A stretch of DNA of 7,827 bases from Verrucomicrobiota bacterium (GTDB lineage: Bacteria; Verrucomicrobiota; Verrucomicrobiia; Verrucomicrobiales; Verrucomicrobiaceae). The DNA lies in the NCBI GenBank assembly GCA_021413535.1, contig JAIOQF010000073.1, positions 1 through 7,827 on the forward strand, given 5' to 3'. The number at the start of each line of letters is the position of its first letter. The first letter of the stretch is position 1. Position numbers and translations under genes: made by a program. Of the stretch, positions 6,000 through 7,827 are shown piece after piece. The notes below the pieces were generated by a model. The model made no database searches. It saw only the letters and a program-made list of their open reading frames with translations, and was not told the DNA's origin.

Positions 6000-6426
6000 C
6001 ATCCACCCTTCTCGTTTCTTCATCAAGGATCGTAAACTGAAACCATCGCGCATGAGCCGGGATGATTTCCGCAAACTTGTCCGCCCACTCGATGATCAAC
6101 ACGCCACCAGCATCGAGGTAGTCATCCCAGCCGATCCCGAGAACTTCCTCCGGCGATTCCATCCGGTAGAAATCAAAATGAAACACGGGCAGTCGTCCGC
6201 CGCCATACTCATGAACCAGCGTGAAGGTCGGGCTGCTGACCCTCGCGGTTGATCCAATCCCCGCCACAATTCCTTTCGCGGCATGAGTTTTGCCAGCGCC
6301 GAGATTTCCCACCAGTGCGTCAAAGTTGGGATGATGTTGGTTTTGGGATAGAGTGTGAGTTTCATCATCGAAAGTAGCAGCCGATGCGAAGAGGCTCAAG
6401 CACAACAGATTCCATGGTCGGAGCAT
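5965..6426 (-). CDS. tsaE: tRNA threonylcarbamoyladenosine biosynthesis ATPase TsaE
   Basis: This P-loop ATPase (TsaE/YjeE) drives turnover of the TsaBD complex in t6A synthesis. Counted from the ATG at 6426 (153 residues), it has Walker A GNLGAGKT at 40-47, then SSPTFTLVHEYGGGRLPVFHFDFYRM (64-89, a strong family signature), and VLIIEWADKF (109-118) containing the conserved Glu-Trp. The segment between ATFDDETHTL and the P-loop is about 10 residues shorter than in typical TsaE, so the first helix looks contracted. The preceding residues (WNLLCLSLFASA) are hydrophobic and unlike the family. The true start is uncertain: TTG at 6474 would add 16 residues, and TTG codons downstream of the ATG are also possible. 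No Shine-Dalgarno sequence supports any of them. The C-terminus is encoded by a heptamer repeat. tsaB follows after 6 bases. Confidence 0.87.
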   Translation of the reverse strand: MLRPWNLLCLSLFASAATFDDETHTLSQNQHHPNFDALVGNLGAGKTHAAKGIVAGIGSTARVSSPTFTLVHEYGGGRLPVFHFDFYRMESPEEVLGIGWDDYLDAGGVLIIEWADKFAEIIPAHARWFQFTILDEETRRVDEVQGSRFKVQS

Positions 6427-6551
6427 CACGGGACGCTTTGAATTGTGGAGCGACCGGGAAAAGAGACCTGGCAAATACGAAGGTTCCAGAGCCTTGAAGG
6501 GCTAAAAATCACTGTCATTTTCAGTTTGAGTCCGCCAAGCTGGGATATTAT

Positions 6552-6555
6552 GAGG
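6552..6555 (+). promoter_or_regulatory. Shine-Dalgarno sequence for the SYLF-domain gene
   Basis: GAGG lies 5 bases before the ATG at 6561. It is one of the few recognisable ribosome binding sites in this window and supports that start. The start is further supported by the export signal that begins there. Confidence 0.5.
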
Positions 6556-6560
6556 CCATC

Positions 6561-7148
6561 ATGAACCCCAAACTCATCCAACTCGTCATCATGGCCGCAG
6601 CTACCGCCACACTGGTGCCGAGCTGCACGACGAATGACCCCATTACCCGCAGCAATGCGGCCCACGCCAGCGCCTCACAGATCACCCGCGATTCACGCGC
6701 AGCACTGGCTTCGCTTTACGCGCGGAATGCCGCAGCCAGATCGCTGGCCAAGGGAGCCAAGGGCATCTTCGTTTTCCCAGCCATCACCCGTGCAGGATTC
6801 GTTTTCGGAGGCCAGGCCGGAAATGGTGTGATGTTCCGGAATGATGAAAGCATCGTTGGATTCTATCAAACAACTGCCGCCTCATACGGGCTGCAGATCG
6901 GAGTTCAGAAGTTCAGCTACGCGCTTTTCCTGATGGATGACGAATCGGTTCAGAAGGTCAACCGCAGTGGCGGCTGGGACATTGGCAGCAGCCCGAGCCT
7001 CGTCATCGTGAATCGGGGAATGGCTGGTTCACTCAACACGACTAACATCAATAAAGGCACCTACGCTTTCTTCTTCAACCAGCAAGGACTGATGGCGGGC
7101 CTGGACCTGCAAGGTTCCAAAATCACGCCGATCAGTCCGCGCAGATAA
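6561..7148 (+). CDS. SYLF (YSC84/DUF500) domain protein, putative lipoprotein
   Basis: This 195-residue protein has an export signal: a K4-containing start, a hydrophobic run LIQLVIMAAATATL and then VPSC, with C22 as a likely lipidated cysteine. The box is imperfect because of Pro at -2. The mature part is one SYLF/YSC84 domain. KGIFVFPAITRAGFVFGGQAGNGVMF (67-92) is the defining block. It is followed by a segment with ASYGLQIGVQKFSYALFLMDDESVQKV (107-133), then VIVNRGMAGS, and it ends GTYAFFFNQQGLMAGLDLQGSKI (166-188). Eukaryotic SYLF domains bind phosphoinositides and actin. Bacterial members are usually secreted or outer-membrane lipoproteins of unknown role, so only lipid or envelope association can be inferred. 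It diverges from tsaE and is followed after 60 bases by another exported-protein gene in the same direction, so a two-gene unit is possible. Confidence 0.9.
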   Translation: MNPKLIQLVIMAAATATLVPSCTTNDPITRSNAAHASASQITRDSRAALASLYARNAAARSLAKGAKGIFVFPAITRAGFVFGGQAGNGVMFRNDESIVGFYQTTAASYGLQIGVQKFSYALFLMDDESVQKVNRSGGWDIGSSPSLVIVNRGMAGSLNTTNINKGTYAFFFNQQGLMAGLDLQGSKITPISPRR

Positions 7149-7208
7149 ATCAAACTCATGGGCGCAACATTTGCGAGTTTGGGATTGCTGGATAGGGTCC
7201 TTCTTGTC

Positions 7209-7811
7209 ATGAAAATCAAATTGCTTTGCTGGAGCTTGCTGGTGCTGGGATGTTCGTCCGCCGTGTTCGGGAAGCCTAAAAAGAACGAGGGGAAACACGG
7301 CTTGGAAGACACGGTTGTGCTGGTCATCCGGCACGCAGAGAAACCGGCCAGCGGCGCCGACTTGTCGCCTGCGGGCGAGGCCCGCGCGAAGGCCTACGTT
7401 GCGTATTTCAAGAACTTCACCGTGGACGGAAATGCGATGGTGCCCGAGCAGCTTTTTGCATGTTCGGATTCCAAGGCTAGCTGCCGTCCGCGGCAGACAC
7501 TCGTGCCGCTCAGTGACGCGCTGGGGTTGAAGATCGATGTTCGTTTCAGCGATGAGCAGTCCGATAAATTAGCGGGCGAACTCCAGGCGAAGGAGCACAA
7601 AAAATGCATTCTGATTTCCTGGCATCACAGCTATATTCCGGCCCTGCTCAAGGCGCTGGGCGCGGATCCCGCCAAGCTTCTTCCAAAGGGCAAATGGCCC
7701 GACCCTGTCTTCGGCTGGGTGATTCAGCTGCGCTTTGACAAGGAGGGAAAACTTATTCCATCCGAGGCAAAGCGAATCAATGAGGGGCTGATGCCGGATG
7801 ATTCAAAGTAA
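7209..7811 (+). CDS. Exported histidine phosphatase superfamily protein
   Basis: From the ATG at 7209 the protein has 200 residues and begins with a clear signal sequence (MKIKLLCWSLLVLGCSSAVFG). Cleavage after AVFG or lipidation at C15 are both possible. An in-frame ATG at 7158 would add 17 residues in front and spoil the signal, so 7209 is preferred. The phosphatase core begins TVVLVIRHAEKPASGADLSPAGEARA (35-60), with the RHxE motif at R41-H42. This is where the family's phosphorylated His sits. The family's second Arg is probably R95 (CRPRQT), and the second catalytic His is H139 or H140 (ILISWHHSYIPALL). The family includes phosphoglycerate mutases, SixA and phytases; the short RHAEKP version here does not reveal the substrate. 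Export suggests a periplasmic phosphate-ester substrate. It sits 60 bases after the SYLF gene on the same strand. Confidence 0.86.
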   Translation: MKIKLLCWSLLVLGCSSAVFGKPKKNEGKHGLEDTVVLVIRHAEKPASGADLSPAGEARAKAYVAYFKNFTVDGNAMVPEQLFACSDSKASCRPRQTLVPLSDALGLKIDVRFSDEQSDKLAGELQAKEHKKCILISWHHSYIPALLKALGADPAKLLPKGKWPDPVFGWVIQLRFDKEGKLIPSEAKRINEGLMPDDSK

Positions 7812-7827
7812 TCAACCGGTTCAGCCG

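Noticed and set aside
6546..6551. TATTAT as a -10 box for the SYLF gene
   Set aside because: It would place transcription start about 3 bases before the ATG and cut off the Shine-Dalgarno sequence at 6552-6555. No -35 box lies at proper spacing.
7158..7208. Upstream ATG at 7158 as the start of the histidine phosphatase
   Set aside because: The added 17 residues put a second non-signal segment before a well-formed signal sequence that starts at 7209, and no ribosome binding site precedes 7158.

Overview
This is an ordinary-looking, high-GC chromosomal window. It probably comes from a member of the Verrucomicrobiota or a related PVC lineage. That placement is an inference from two things: the C-terminal piece of a large uncharacterised protein at the left edge, whose ending I associate with PVC genomes and some other Gram-negatives, and a heptameric TGAACTT-type tandem repeat of the sort seen between genes in such genomes. 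No tRNA, rRNA, CRISPR array, insertion sequence or phage gene was seen.

Layout. Positions 1-630 hold the 3' end of the large uncharacterised gene (+). An imperfect inverted repeat (664-750) lies between it and the convergent nuoE (764-1270, -), the 24-kDa [2Fe-2S] subunit of respiratory complex I. A 243-bp divergent region separates nuoE from gltA (1514-2638, +), a short-type citrate synthase. Next come an NfsB-like FMN nitroreductase (2810-3460, +) and nuoG (3546-5276, +), the iron-sulfur subunit of complex I. Convergent to nuoG is the pair tsaE-tsaB (6426 down to 5317, -), which makes the t6A modification of tRNA. Divergent from tsaE are two genes for exported proteins: a SYLF-domain putative lipoprotein (6561-7148, +) and a histidine-phosphatase-superfamily protein (7209-7811, +).

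The main observation is regulatory. The same 18-bp palindrome, TTGTGAAATTTTTCACAA, lies upstream of both nuoE (1301-1318) and nuoG (3471-3488), in the same orientation relative to each gene. It fits the Rex (NADH/NAD+-sensing repressor) operator pattern TTGTGAA-N4-TTCACAA. It also contains the CRP-type core TGTGA-N6-TCACA, so CRP/FNR is the competing explanation. Two complex I subunit genes that are normally adjacent are here separated, point in opposite directions, and have no nuoF between them, yet share an operator. The nuoE copy lies in the divergent region with gltA, so the TCA entry enzyme could fall under the same control.

Other points worth a second look are the inverted repeat at 664-750, the heptamer repeat that supplies the last codons of tsaE, a shortened N-terminal region in TsaE, and an extra loop inside the first cluster-binding site of NuoG. 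I saw no convincing undescribed multi-gene system.
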